64,000 bases of DNA from an uncultured Desulfomicrobiaceae bacterium (GCA_937989665.1 CALKRN010000015.1:97787-161786); one strand, 5' to 3'. Positions 44,214 to 52,861 are shown, numbered from the stretch's first letter. Numbers and translations are program-made. The notes: a model not told the origin generated them from the sequence alone.

Positions 44214-44969
44214 TTATGCAGCAACGGTTGGAGGTTCTTCTTCCTGCGGCGCAAAGTGTTTGTCCCAATACATGATGCGTTGGCAGTAGGGACAGCTTAA
44301 GATCTGCTCTCCTTTTTGCAAATCAATGTAGTTTTGCGGTGGGATGACGATGTGGCATCCCTGGCAGACTCCTTCGGTGACCGGGACAATGACCGCACCC
44401 TCGAGCCGCTCGCGAATAAAAGTATACCGCGTTAAAATAGGGGCTGGAATAGCTTGGGTGGCGCGCTCCTTCTCCTTGAGGAGAATTTCCAACCGTTCCC
44501 GCTTTTCCCGCAGCTTGTCGTCGAGTTGATCCTGCTGGGCGGCGATGCGCTGGCGGATCTCTTCTGTGTCGTGATCGAGGGATGCTTTCCGGTCTTCAAG
44601 ATCCCGAAGATCGCTGAGAACAGTACTCAGCTCTTCTTTGCGCTGGCGGTTATTCTTCTCGATTGTGTCCATCTCCCGCACGATTGCGTGATGTTCTTTC
44701 GGATTTTCCACTTGCAGGAGCTTGTTTTTATGTTTCTTGAGAAGATGGTCGTCCGCATTGATTTCAGCTTCTAGTTTATTTTTTTGTTCGACAATAATAT
44801 CTATCTTGTCTTGAATAATCTGCGCTTGGTGTTCCAAATATTCCAGCTTTTTTTGCAGGTCCTGTAATTGTGCCGGGGCTTGTTCCAGAGCCATCTTCAA
44901 AGATAGAATTTCAGAATCTACCCGTTGCAGAACGACGAGCTGTTTAATTTGTTCCATGTAGAGACTCAA
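44214..44969 (-). CDS. coiled-coil zinc-ribbon protein (C4-type, DUF164/CdsZ-like)
   Basis: A 251-residue cytoplasmic protein. About 180 residues of unbroken coiled coil are followed by a C-terminal zinc ribbon with GVCQGCHIVIPPQ and LSCPYCQRIMYW. This is the conserved bacterial C4 zinc-ribbon family that often sits beside nif3-like and rnpB genes. The start is the TTG at 44969, 7 nt after AGGAGG, in preference to an internal ATG at 44957. The gene lies 13 nt behind the Nif3-like gene. The first half of the coding sequence is A+T-rich. The molecular role is unsettled. Confidence 0.85.
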   Translation of the reverse strand: MSLYMEQIKQLVVLQRVDSEILSLKMALEQAPAQLQDLQKKLEYLEHQAQIIQDKIDIIVEQKNKLEAEINADDHLLKKHKNKLLQVENPKEHHAIVREMDTIEKNNRQRKEELSTVLSDLRDLEDRKASLDHDTEEIRQRIAAQQDQLDDKLREKRERLEILLKEKERATQAIPAPILTRYTFIRERLEGAVIVPVTEGVCQGCHIVIPPQNYIDLQKGEQILSCPYCQRIMYWDKHFAPQEEEPPTVAA

Positions 44970-44982
44970 TGCTATTCCTCCT

Positions 44983-45783
44983 TTATAGCCTGGACACGAA
45001 CGGGTCGTGGCCAGGGAAGAAATGGACAGCAACACCCTGAGGGGCGAGCTCTTCAGTCAAGGCGTCGCTCCAGGTCCGCATCATAGCTTCTTCGAGAACA
45101 AAATGGCCGGCATCCACCGTGAGCCCCAGCGAGGAGAGGCTCTGGGCCTCATGGTACTTGATATCTCCCGTGATGTAGACATGTGCGCCGTTGGCAAAGG
45201 CCGTCCTGCCAAGACTTGCCCCGGACCCAGGGCAAATGGCTACCCGGCGGATGCACGCTGGGGCGCTGCCTACTTGTCGATGGCACGGCACTCCATGTTG
45301 TTCGAGGCGCTCGCGAAGTTGGGGCCAGGCGACGGGATGGGGGAGATCTCCGATTTGTCCAAACCCCACGCCGGCTGCACCGCTCGGGTGTTCCTCCAAG
45401 ACATCCAGGGAGCGAAGGCCCAAGGCGCGCGCCAACCACGCAGCTGGGCCATGGAGGTTAGTATCAAGGCTCGTGTGAGCGGCGTAGATCCACAGCCCTG
45501 CACCTAAGGCAGTGTGGAGCACCTGCCAGAAGGCATCAATCTGGTTGGGAAGCTGGGGGGTCAGGGTGAGGGGGTGGTGGGCGAGGAGCATCTGGCAGCC
45601 TTGCGCCACGGCCTGGGAGACGATTTCAGGGGTAGCATCCAGCGCAACGGCGAGGCGGTGGATGAAGTCGGTGCGCGCTGCCACTTGGACGCCTGCACGG
45701 TCCCATGCCGAGGCGTATTGGAGAGGCGCCGTGCGCTCGATGTGCTGGAAGAGGTCGTGAACGTACATGGAGTCACCATTCAA
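44983..45783 (-). CDS. Nif3-like dinuclear metal center protein
   Basis: A 266-residue protein of the NIF3/YbgI family (also annotated GTP cyclohydrolase I type 2-like). The metal-binding pattern is visible: LAHHPLTLTPQ, AAHTSLDTNLHG, TGDIKYHEAQSL and VDAGHFVLEEAMM. Function is unknown in this context; some family members affect folate or cell-wall metabolism. The start may be 45783 or the ATG at 45768. It begins only a few nt after the uspA terminator and precedes the zinc-ribbon gene by 13 nt, a widely conserved pair. Confidence 0.88.
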   Translation of the reverse strand: MNGDSMYVHDLFQHIERTAPLQYASAWDRAGVQVAARTDFIHRLAVALDATPEIVSQAVAQGCQMLLAHHPLTLTPQLPNQIDAFWQVLHTALGAGLWIYAAHTSLDTNLHGPAAWLARALGLRSLDVLEEHPSGAAGVGFGQIGDLPHPVAWPQLRERLEQHGVPCHRQVGSAPACIRRVAICPGSGASLGRTAFANGAHVYITGDIKYHEAQSLSSLGLTVDAGHFVLEEAMMRTWSDALTEELAPQGVAVHFFPGHDPFVSRL

Positions 45784-45786
45784 GGC

Positions 45787-45812
45787 AAAAAAGAGGGCAC
45801 AAGCCCTCTTTG
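45787..45812 (-). terminator. uspA terminator
   Basis: AAAGAGGGC, loop TTGT, GCCCTCTTT with a following T run on the minus strand. It lies immediately before the Nif3-like start, so that gene needs read-through or its own promoter. Confidence 0.85.
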
Positions 45813-45846
45813 TGACGGAGCCATCTAGTGGTGGTCGTCGGTGATG

Positions 45847-46284
45847 TCAACGCGTAGGACGGACCGTGAGCACCGGTACTGGGGCGGTTTTGACCACTTT
45901 TTCAGCTACAGAGCCAAAGAGCAAGCGGTTAAGCCCACGGCGGCCATGGGTGGCCATGACGATGAGTTCTGCCCCGTGCGCTTCGGCTTGGCGGACGATC
46001 TCTTCGGCGGCGTCGCCACTGACGACAACACCCTCGGCATCGCTCCCAGCAAAGTGCTTCGCGACGAACTCAGCCATGACTTTCTGGGCGCCGCTGACAA
46101 TGTCTCCCACTAGTTGTGGAAGTGAAGCTGTGGGGAGGTCGAAGATTTCATATTGGATCATGGACGGGGCCACATAGAGGGTGACGACTCGGGCCCCTAA
46201 GGTGCGGGCAAGCTCTCGCACCATCTGGGTGACCCCAGCGTCATCATCAGAGAGGTCGACAGGGTAGAGAATGGTCCGAAACAT
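45847..46284 (-). CDS. universal stress protein
   Basis: A 145-residue UspA-fold protein: MFRTILYPVDLSDDDAG at the start, LIVMATHGRRGLNRLLFGSVAE and VLTVRP at the end. The GxxGxxxxxxxGS pattern (HGRRGLNRLLFGSV) indicates an ATP-binding member. Usually induced under energy or redox stress; the client is unknown. GGAGGTGTC precedes the ATG at 46284. It is monocistronic. Confidence 0.92.
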   Translation of the reverse strand: MFRTILYPVDLSDDDAGVTQMVRELARTLGARVVTLYVAPSMIQYEIFDLPTASLPQLVGDIVSGAQKVMAEFVAKHFAGSDAEGVVVSGDAAEEIVRQAEAHGAELIVMATHGRRGLNRLLFGSVAEKVVKTAPVPVLTVRPTR

Positions 46285-46383
46285 GACACCTCCAAAAAGG
46301 TTGTCGGTGGAGAGATAGCCCTTCTTATCCCAGGAACACCTTGTGGTAAAGGGAGGAGCTTGTGCGGCTAGGCCGTTGCAGGG

Positions 46384-46409
46384 TAGTGGACTGTAGAAGT
46401 GGACTGTAG
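46384..46409. repeat. 13-nt tandem repeat before the arsenic genes
   Basis: AGTGGACTGTAGA is followed directly by AGTGGACTGTAG. It lies upstream of a TTGACA box (46422-46427) and 85 nt before the arsenite permease gene; it may be a regulator-binding site or a slippage product. Confidence 0.5.
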
Positions 46410-46494
46410 CCATCTGTTCTCTTGACAGGGAGACTGCGGTGCACCAAAAAATTTGGCAAGAAAAGCAAATGAGTGAATTGGAAGGAGGGTTGTT

Positions 46495-47583
46495 ATGGCT
46501 GGTGTGAGCGAACGGTTGTCGTTCTTAGATCGGTTTCTCACCGTGTGGATTTTTTTAGCCATGTTTGTTGGGGTATTCATAGGCTATGCCATCCCTGGAG
46601 TGAAGGATGTTGTCCAAGCGCTTCAGGTGGGGGCAACGAATATTCCCATTGCCATTGGTCTTATTCTCATGATGTATCCTCCATTGGCTAAAGTTCGCTA
46701 TGAGCAGCTTGGCCAGGTCTTTCGCAATGGTAAAGTGCTGTTGCTTTCGTTAGTCCAGAATTGGATTATTGGTCCTATATTGATGTTTGTGCTGGCGATC
46801 CTGTTTTTATCCGGACATCATGAGTATATGGTTGGCCTTATCCTCATCGGACTGGCACGATGCATTGCAATGGTTATTGTCTGGAATGATCTCGCAAGTG
46901 GCGATCGAGAGTATTGTGCTGGACTGGTTGCGTTCAATTCAATCTTTCAGGTTCTTTTTTTCTCGGTATATGCTTATATTTTTATCTCTGTGTTGCCGGA
47001 TCTTCTTGGCCTTGGAGGGATGAAGGTTAATGTGTCTATGGCTGAAATAGCAAAAAGTGTTTTTATTTATCTTGGGATTCCTTTTATTATGGGAATTCTT
47101 ACACGATACATTGGTATCACTTGGAAGGGAAGGGAGTGGCTCGAAAAGGTCGTTTTGCCGCGGATTAGCCCGTTGACATTGATTTTTCTCTTGTTCACTA
47201 TTGTAGTTATGTTTTCTTTCAAAGGAGAATATATTATTGCGCTGCCTTTTGATGTTGTCCGTGTAGCAATACCCCTTTCTATATATTTTTTCTTTATGTT
47301 TCTTGTCTCTTTTTTTGTTTCAATGAAAGTTGGAGCTACATATGAACAAACGGTAACTTTAAGTTTTACAGCAGCTTCTAATAATTTTGAACTCGCTATT
47401 GCTGTGGCTATTGCTGTGTTTGGTATTAATTCTGGAGAGGCTTTTGCCGCAGTTATTGGTCCATTGGTTGAGGTCCCGGTGCTCATTGGGTTGGTCAACG
47501 TGGCGCTGTGGCTCAAGAAACGGTATTTCCCGTATGCGGTAGAGACTCCTACCGGAGTGTGTCACGTAACCTGCAAACCCTAG
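46495..47583 (+). CDS. acr3: ACR3-type arsenite efflux permease
   Basis: An inner-membrane exporter of arsenite, 362 residues with about ten hydrophobic segments. Motifs of the ACR3 family are clear: [26 protein letters not shown], the conserved cysteine in [18 protein letters not shown], and [31 protein letters not shown] precedes the ATG. The middle of the gene is strikingly A+T-rich compared with neighbours, suggesting transfer from a lower-G+C host. arsC follows with its ribosome site touching the stop codon. No arsR regulator is present nearby. Confidence 0.93.
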   Translation: MAGVSERLSFLDRFLTVWIFLAMFVGVFIGYAIPGVKDVVQALQVGATNIPIAIGLILMMYPPLAKVRYEQLGQVFRNGKVLLLSLVQNWIIGPILMFVLAILFLSGHHEYMVGLILIGLARCIAMVIVWNDLASGDREYCAGLVAFNSIFQVLFFSVYAYIFISVLPDLLGLGGMKVNVSMAEIAKSVFIYLGIPFIMGILTRYIGITWKGREWLEKVVLPRISPLTLIFLLFTIVVMFSFKGEYIIALPFDVVRVAIPLSIYFFFMFLVSFFVSMKVGATYEQTVTLSFTAASNNFELAIAVAIAVFGINSGEAFAAVIGPLVEVPVLIGLVNVALWLKKRYFPYAVETPTGVCHVTCKP

Positions 47584-47592
47584 GAGATGATG

Positions 47593-48018
47593 ATGCGTGT
47601 GCTCTTTTTGTGTACAGGCAACTCCTGTCGCAGTCAGATGGCCGAGGCCTGGGCGAAGAAATTTCACCCAGAAATTGAAGTCTGGTCCGCAGGGGTAGAA
47701 AAACACGGCCTCAATCCATGGGCGGTGCGGGTGCTTGCGGAGGCCGGGCTTGACACCTCTGGTTTGGTGTCCAAGACCGTGGAGGAGCTTCCGGTTCAGG
47801 AATTCGATGTGGTCATCACCCTGTGCAGTCATGCACACGAGACGTGCCCCTTCTTCCCTGGACAGGTGCGGCGTCTTCATCAGGGGTTCGACGACCCGCC
47901 CCAGCTTGTGACCCCGACCATGAACGAAGAGGAGGTCTTAGCGGTATACCGGCGGGTACGCGATGAAATCCGCCAATTTGTCGCACGATTGCCAGAGGTC
48001 TTGGCCACGTCAGCGTAA
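47593..48018 (+). CDS. arsC: arsenate reductase, thioredoxin-coupled LMW-phosphatase type
   Basis: Reduces arsenate to arsenite for export by the neighbouring permease. The 141-residue protein has the phosphatase-like loop LCTGNSCRSQMAEAWAKKF with the nucleophilic cysteine and the two further redox cysteines in LCSHAHETCPFFPG, as in Bacillus/pI258 ArsC. Three ATG codons follow one another (47587, 47590, 47593); the last has the best spacing to GGAG. Unlike the permease gene it has the G+C-rich composition of the rest of the window. Confidence 0.93.
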   Translation: MRVLFLCTGNSCRSQMAEAWAKKFHPEIEVWSAGVEKHGLNPWAVRVLAEAGLDTSGLVSKTVEELPVQEFDVVITLCSHAHETCPFFPGQVRRLHQGFDDPPQLVTPTMNEEEVLAVYRRVRDEIRQFVARLPEVLATSA

Positions 48019-48111
48019 AGGGGCGTTAGGTGCTGCCGGTGGCTTTTGTCCTTGCGGGAAAGTCGTTTTTTCGCCATAGACAAAAGAAACGACAGGGCAA
48101 GGACGCAGGCC

Positions 48112-49266
48112 ATGGGCAGATGGATGGATATCTGGTGGGAACGCTGTCGGCAGGGATGGACTGGGGTGCGGGTCGTTGCCGCGGTGGGGGCCTTGGTCCT
48201 TCTCGTGTCGGTGGCTTTTTATTGGGTGGAGCGCCACCCGCAGCTTACGTGGGCCGATTCTTTGTGGTGGGCGGTTGTCACCTTGTCTACGGTGGGCTAT
48301 GGCGACGTCGTCCCGGTCACTCCTGGCGGTCGACTCCTGGCGGCGGTTGTGATGGTCGGGGGCGTTGGGTTGCTCAGTGTCATGACTGGCCAGTTGGCCT
48401 CCTTGCTTATGGAATACCGCGCCCGCAAGCGCAAAGGGTTGCTCTCGGTGGAACTCAGCCAGCATGTCGTGCTCATTGGATGGAATGCCTTCGGGGCGGA
48501 GTTGATCCGTGCCTTGCGCACAAGCAATGTGGTTGGCCGAGGCCAAGGGGAGGTCGTCATCGTTACGACCTTGCCCCAAGAAGAGCGGGAGGCCATTGCC
48601 TTCCAATTGGATTTGGGGGACGCGCTCCACTTCGTGTACGGCAGTGCGGCCCACGAGGGAATCGTCCACAAGGCCCGACCCGCGCGGGCCAAACTCGTTT
48701 ATTTACTCGCGCGCGATGATGTCTCGCCGGCCGAGGCGGACCAACACACCTTGTGTGCGGCCCTTGCGGTTCGGGAACTGGCCCCGTCAGTGCCGCTGTA
48801 CGCCGAGGCCATGACCCCGGAAGGGCGTAAAAATATGGTGCGCGCCGGTGTCTCCCATGTTCTGGTGCGAGGGGAGCTCGAAACGCGCATTCTGGGCATC
48901 ATGGGGTCTCATGCCGCCCTGGGCGCGGTACTGGAGCAGGTGGTGGGTCTGGAGGGCCAGCCACTGCTGGGCTATCGGGGCCTGACCCCGGAGGAAAAGT
49001 CCATGACGTGGGGTGAGTTTTTAGCCACAGCCCGCCATCGCGGGGAGCTCCCCTTGGGCCTGTGCCGGATGAGCCGCTCCCTGTGCCTGGAAAACGTACT
49101 CGATGAAGGTTCGGCCCTCGATCAATTTATCTTGGAACTCTTCCGCTCTTCTGGTCAGAAGACGGCGCTCGGCATGAGCGGTCCCCAGGTCGTCACCAAT
49201 CCTGGCGATACAATCTTCCTTGATGGCTTTGACGCAGTGGTGTTCTTGCGCCCCCAGGAGCCCTAA
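48112..49266 (+). CDS. two-helix potassium channel with RCK/TrkA-N regulatory domain
   Basis: A 384-residue ion channel subunit. Two membrane helices (about residues 17-37 and 75-98) flank the K+ selectivity filter TLSTVGYGDVVPVT. A Rossmann-type RCK/TrkA-N domain begins at VVLIGWNAFGAELIRAL, followed by a C-terminal ligand-type domain. The glycine pattern in GWNAFG differs from the GxGxxG of NAD-binding domains, so the ligand may not be a dinucleotide. The ATG at 48112 is chosen by similarity, with only a weak ribosome site (AAGGA). A cyclic-nucleotide-binding protein gene follows 5 nt later, pointing to joint regulation. Confidence 0.88.
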   Translation: MGRWMDIWWERCRQGWTGVRVVAAVGALVLLVSVAFYWVERHPQLTWADSLWWAVVTLSTVGYGDVVPVTPGGRLLAAVVMVGGVGLLSVMTGQLASLLMEYRARKRKGLLSVELSQHVVLIGWNAFGAELIRALRTSNVVGRGQGEVVIVTTLPQEEREAIAFQLDLGDALHFVYGSAAHEGIVHKARPARAKLVYLLARDDVSPAEADQHTLCAALAVRELAPSVPLYAEAMTPEGRKNMVRAGVSHVLVRGELETRILGIMGSHAALGAVLEQVVGLEGQPLLGYRGLTPEEKSMTWGEFLATARHRGELPLGLCRMSRSLCLENVLDEGSALDQFILELFRSSGQKTALGMSGPQVVTNPGDTIFLDGFDAVVFLRPQEP

Positions 49267-49271
49267 CGCGC

Positions 49272-49790
49272 ATGGCTGATTGGAACCGTATCCCCCTCTT
49301 TCACGACCTCTCGGACGCCGATTTGTTGGAACTTGAGGAGGTTTTTTGGCCGGTATTTGTGCCTGCAGGCAAGAACCTCATCACCGAGGGCGAGGTGGGG
49401 ACAGAGATGTACATCATGACCCAGGGCAAGGTGCGGGTGAGTAAGTCCATGCTCATTGGCAAGGTCAGCTTACCGGCGCTCGCCATGGACAACCCGCGCA
49501 AGGTGTTGGCAGTGCTCGATGGGTCTCAGTTCCCGCTCATTGGGGAAATTGCCCTCATTGACCGCGATGTGCGCTCCGCCACGGTCTTCGTGGAGGAAGA
49601 TGCCCATTTTTTGGCCACAGACCGGGAGCACTTTCTCGACCTTGCCCGGCGCAATCCTGCCTTGGCCTTTCGTTTGCTTCTCGCCGTGGCCGAGCGTTTG
49701 GCCGGCACCGTGCGCCGCGCCAACCGTGAGGTGGTCAAACTCACCACGGCCCTCGCCCTTGCCCTGGATCGCTTGGCCCGAGTCGCTTGA
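49272..49790 (+). CDS. cyclic-nucleotide-binding domain protein
   Basis: A 172-residue soluble protein that is essentially a single cNMP-binding domain (about residues 8-140): GKNLITEGEVGTEMYIMTQGKVRVSK and PLIGEIALIDRDVRSATVFVEEDAHFLATDRE. The phosphate-binding cassette reads GEIALIDRDVRSAT, close to the FGExAL...RxAT consensus. No DNA-binding helix-turn-helix follows, only a helix. Encoded 5 nt after the K+ channel, it may act as a separate gating subunit. AGGAG lies 11 nt before the ATG. Confidence 0.85.
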   Translation: MADWNRIPLFHDLSDADLLELEEVFWPVFVPAGKNLITEGEVGTEMYIMTQGKVRVSKSMLIGKVSLPALAMDNPRKVLAVLDGSQFPLIGEIALIDRDVRSATVFVEEDAHFLATDREHFLDLARRNPALAFRLLLAVAERLAGTVRRANREVVKLTTALALALDRLARVA

Positions 49791-50330
49791 CGGCCTGGCC
49801 CCTGCACCTGCAGGTGGACGCGATCCACGCTGCACGCCGTGCAAGTCCCTTCACCCGCGCTGGTTGGCCTAAAAGACGGTTATGGGGCTTTAGTCCTCGC
49901 CGTACGCCGTGCAAGGCCCCTCACCCCCTGGCCATGTCTCCCGTGGGCGCTCAAATCTTCGCCGCTAGGACATGCCTCGCTCACCTCCGGCCATGCCTCC
50001 CATGGGCGCTCAAGCCTTCGCCGCTGGGGGATGCGCCGCAGACCTCTCCTTCCTCCCGTCCAACCTCGGGCAGGGGCCGTTATTTCAGCGCCAGGAGGCG
50101 CCTGACGGAGACCGCCCTCTTTTCCGTGGACATCGCTTCATGTTGGGGAAGGTCGAGACTGATCCCGATATGCCCGCTCCAACCACGCCAGGTTTGGGAG
50201 GGGACCGTGGAGGCTCGTGGCCTTGCACCCAAGACGCCCCCAAGGGGCGTCTTGGGTGGCAGTGACGAGGTCTCCAGCGGAAGTCCCAAGGATTGCCTCT
50301 GCTCGGGCAGGCACCTCCTGGGGCGTTGGG
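49791..50330. repeat. 540-nt gene-free spacer built partly of degenerate direct repeats
   Basis: No frame shows coding character. GCCGTGCAAGTCCCTTCACCC (from 49837) recurs at 49906, 69 nt on, with three changes. The 46-nt block 49921-49966 recurs at 49980-50025 with about 85 percent identity, including GGGCGCTCAA and CTTCGCCGCT. At 50228-50256 a strong hairpin (ACCCAAGACGCCCC with GGGGCGTCTTGGGT) without T run lies behind the convergent oxidoreductase gene. Confidence 0.7.
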
Positions 50331-52037
50331 CTATTCCTGGGCAGGGTCAAAACCACATTGGCGCAAGAGCCCCATGCCGCCAGGGACATCGAGGGTGTCG
50401 TTTCTCCCCGCGGCCTTGAGAATACATTGCGCCTCGTACGACCGCCCGCCCGTATTGCAGATGAGAAGGATCTTTTTGTCTTGGGGCACTTCATGGAGGC
50501 GATGGCGCAACTGGCCTTGAGGGATATTTTTCCAGAATTCAGGGTAGCGTTCCACATACGGCGCGGCGTTCCCCCATTCGCGGCAATCAATGCAAAGGAT
50601 ATCTTCCGTTGCGCGGTTATTCCAAAGCTTCATGAATTCTTCAGGAGAGATGGGTTCGCATCGGCCTGCGAGGATGTTATCTGCGGCATTGGCCGCGGCG
50701 TTGAGGACATCCATGGCCGCGGCATAGGGGGGCGAGTAGGCCACTTCGGCATTACTGAGATCGGCCAGGGTAGGCCGGAATTTGAGCATGGCCGCCACAG
50801 CGTCAATGCGTGCCTTCAGGGAGTCTCCGTTGGCACAAACCCCCTGCAGACCAAGGATGCGGCCAGAGCCGCGTTCTGCCACGATCTCCAAGGTAACGAG
50901 GTCTTTTTTGGGAAAAAAGTGGGCGTGGTCGAATTGGACCACTTGGGTGCTTATGGCGTCGAAGCCCTCCCGGAGGGCCACGGGCAGGGAGAGGCCGGTG
51001 CCAGCAAAGGCAAAGTCAAAGAGCTTAAGAATGAAGGTCCCCACTGCGCCGTCGAAGGTGGCGCGGCCGCCAGCGACATTGGTGCCGATGACCCGGCCTT
51101 GGCGGTTGGCGAGGGAACCAAGCGGGTAGTATCCTGGCTTGCCGGTGATGAGATTTTCCACCACGACACAATCGCCACCAGCATAGATACTCGGGTCCGA
51201 GGTCTGCATCGTCTTGGAAACGATGATGCCGCCGCGCTCATGGCAGGTGATGCCAGCCTGGCGAGCCAGTTCGTCGTTGGGGGTTACCCCCACGGCGAGG
51301 ATGACGAGGTCTGCGGAGAGCTCCCGTTTATCCGTGCGTACCCGGGAGACACGGCCATTGCCCTCGATGGCGAGGACCTTCTCGCTCGTGTACACAGCGA
51401 CGCCTTTCTCTTTGAGGTGGTGCTCGGCGATGCCCGCAAGGGTGGGGCTAAGAAAACCAGGCAAGACCTGGTCCATGACCTCCACCACAGCGGTCTCGAT
51501 GCCCCACATGTCGGCAAGGGCTTCGGCCATCTCCAGGCCAATAAAGCCGGCACCGACAATAACCGCCGTCTGCACTTGCCCGCTGGAGACGGCCTGTTTG
51601 ATGTGGATGGCCGCTTCGAGGTTGGACACTGAAAACACCCCGGGGAGTTCCCGTCCTGGGATGGGCAGAAGGCGCGGCGAGCTCCCTGTGGCAAGGACGA
51701 GTTTGTCATAAGGGAGGTCTTCTTCTTGGCCATCTGGGCCTTGGATGCGCACGGTCTTGGCCTTGCGGTCAATGGCCAGGGCGCGGGTTTGCGTGCGCAC
51801 GGTAAAATCCTTGCAATCGCGGAAGAAGTCGACGTTGCGCACCATATGGAAGCTGGTCTCTTGGAGCTGGGTATGGTCCGCCACATCGCCGGATACGTAG
51901 TACGGGATGCCACAGCCGCCGTAGGAAATGAGGGTCCCGGCGTCCACAAGGGTCACCTGTGCCTTGGGATTCACGCGTTTGACGCGGCAGGCCACCTTGG
52001 GGCCGAGGGCTACGCCACCAATAACAACGACGTTCAT
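50331..52037 (-). CDS. CoA-disulfide reductase-like FAD oxidoreductase fused to rhodanese
   Basis: A 568-residue fusion. The first 450 residues are a pyridine-nucleotide-disulfide oxidoreductase with VVVIGGVALGPKVACRVKR (FAD), TAVIVGAGFIGLEMAEALAD (NAD(P)H) and a single redox cysteine (Cys42 in SYGGCGIPYY) as in CoA-disulfide reductase and NADH oxidase. The last 110 residues form a rhodanese with active-site loop CNTGGRS (Cys527). Such proteins act as CoA-dependent NAD(P)H polysulfide or sulfur reductases, fitting a sulfur-metabolising cell. GGAGGAGC precedes the ATG. Monocistronic as far as visible. Confidence 0.9.
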   Translation of the reverse strand: MNVVVIGGVALGPKVACRVKRVNPKAQVTLVDAGTLISYGGCGIPYYVSGDVADHTQLQETSFHMVRNVDFFRDCKDFTVRTQTRALAIDRKAKTVRIQGPDGQEEDLPYDKLVLATGSSPRLLPIPGRELPGVFSVSNLEAAIHIKQAVSSGQVQTAVIVGAGFIGLEMAEALADMWGIETAVVEVMDQVLPGFLSPTLAGIAEHHLKEKGVAVYTSEKVLAIEGNGRVSRVRTDKRELSADLVILAVGVTPNDELARQAGITCHERGGIIVSKTMQTSDPSIYAGGDCVVVENLITGKPGYYPLGSLANRQGRVIGTNVAGGRATFDGAVGTFILKLFDFAFAGTGLSLPVALREGFDAISTQVVQFDHAHFFPKKDLVTLEIVAERGSGRILGLQGVCANGDSLKARIDAVAAMLKFRPTLADLSNAEVAYSPPYAAAMDVLNAAANAADNILAGRCEPISPEEFMKLWNNRATEDILCIDCREWGNAAPYVERYPEFWKNIPQGQLRHRLHEVPQDKKILLICNTGGRSYEAQCILKAAGRNDTLDVPGGMGLLRQCGFDPAQE

Positions 52038-52176
52038 GATACGATGCTCCTCCGGAGTTTGAACGTGAAAGCAACAGCGGGGATGCCTCTAGCGGAAAAC
52101 CGTTGTCCAGGGTAGAGGGAAGGTGCACTGGGCTATGTGGACCAGGAGTCTCGGGTTTGCGGTGGCTGCTCTGCAT

Positions 52177-52205
52177 TTGACCAGGGAAGGAGTCGTTCTT
52201 ATCCT
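52177..52205 (+). promoter_or_regulatory. promoter of the clpS operon
   Basis: TTGACC (52177-52182) and TATCCT (52200-52205) are 17 nt apart. Directly behind lies an 8-bp inverted repeat (TCGTTCTT ... AAGAACGA) in the early leader. Confidence 0.55.
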
Positions 52206-52241
52206 CCAAATCATCATTTGAAGAACGATGAGGGGCAGGAC

Positions 52242-52547
52242 ATGGCCGAGACCATTGACGCCATCAGCTTGGACTGGTGGGATGAAGGTGGGGTGCAGCG
52301 GGTGCGCCAATTGCAGAAGGAAATCCTTTCCCGTGGAGCCTGGACAACGATCCTTTTTGCCTATCAGGAACTGGAGCGTGATGGCGAGTCCTGGGGTCCG
52401 ACCAAGTTTCGTGTGGTTCGGTACCAAAAGCGCGGAGGACGCTTCGTGCCCCAGTCCAAATTTACCTTTTCTTCGGTAAAACAGGCGCAGCTGGTGGCCG
52501 CCACCTTGGCCCGATGGGCTGAAGACTTTGGCGCACAGGAGGAATAA
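52242..52547 (+). CDS. small conserved-looking protein preceding clpS, function unknown
   Basis: A 101-residue soluble acidic protein: MAETIDAISLDWWDEGG start, a helical stretch RVRQLQKEILSRGAWTTIL, a basic beta-rich middle WGPTKFRVVRYQKRGGRFV and a helical C-terminus. No cofactor motif, signal peptide or membrane segment. GGGGCAGG precedes the ATG at 52242; the clpS start lies 4 nt after its stop, so it is the first gene of the clpS-clpA-aat unit. I do not recognise a characterised family. By context it may be linked to N-degron proteolysis. Confidence 0.75.
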   Translation: MAETIDAISLDWWDEGGVQRVRQLQKEILSRGAWTTILFAYQELERDGESWGPTKFRVVRYQKRGGRFVPQSKFTFSSVKQAQLVAATLARWAEDFGAQEE

Positions 52548-52551
52548 GGCG

Positions 52552-52860
52552 ATGACAGAACCGCTTACCCTGCCAGGCAGATCCCCCGTGGCAGAGGAGG
52601 AGGTTCAAGAACCTCGCCTCTTTCGGGTGCTGCTGCACAACGATGATTATACGACCATGGATTTTGTGGTACATGTCCTGCAGACGGTGTTCGGCAAAAA
52701 CGAAGCAGAGGCTCATGCTATCATGATGCGTGTGCACCGAGAAGGAGTTGGCGAATGCGGTATTTACACCGCAGAGATTGCCGAAACGAAGGTGCAGCTT
52801 GTCCATTCCATGGCGAGAAAACATTCTTTTCCTCTTCGTGCTTCCATGGAGGAAGTGTAG
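52552..52860 (+). CDS. clpS: ATP-dependent Clp protease adaptor ClpS
   Basis: ClpS binds proteins with destabilising N-terminal residues (Leu, Phe, Trp, Tyr) and hands them to ClpAP. The 102-residue protein has the binding-pocket motif LLHNDDYTTMDFVVHVL, the helix MRVHREGVGECGIYTAEIAETKV, and a flexible N-terminal extension. GGAGG precedes the ATG at 52552. clpA begins one nt after its stop codon. Confidence 0.96.
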   Translation: MTEPLTLPGRSPVAEEEVQEPRLFRVLLHNDDYTTMDFVVHVLQTVFGKNEAEAHAIMMRVHREGVGECGIYTAEIAETKVQLVHSMARKHSFPLRASMEEV

Positions 52861-52861
52861 T

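Noticed and set aside
49787..50419. A 210-codon plus-strand frame in the repeat-rich spacer
   Set aside because: It starts inside the cyclic-nucleotide-binding gene, runs through imperfect repeats and into the convergent gene, and is rich in Pro, Arg and Ser without any domain.
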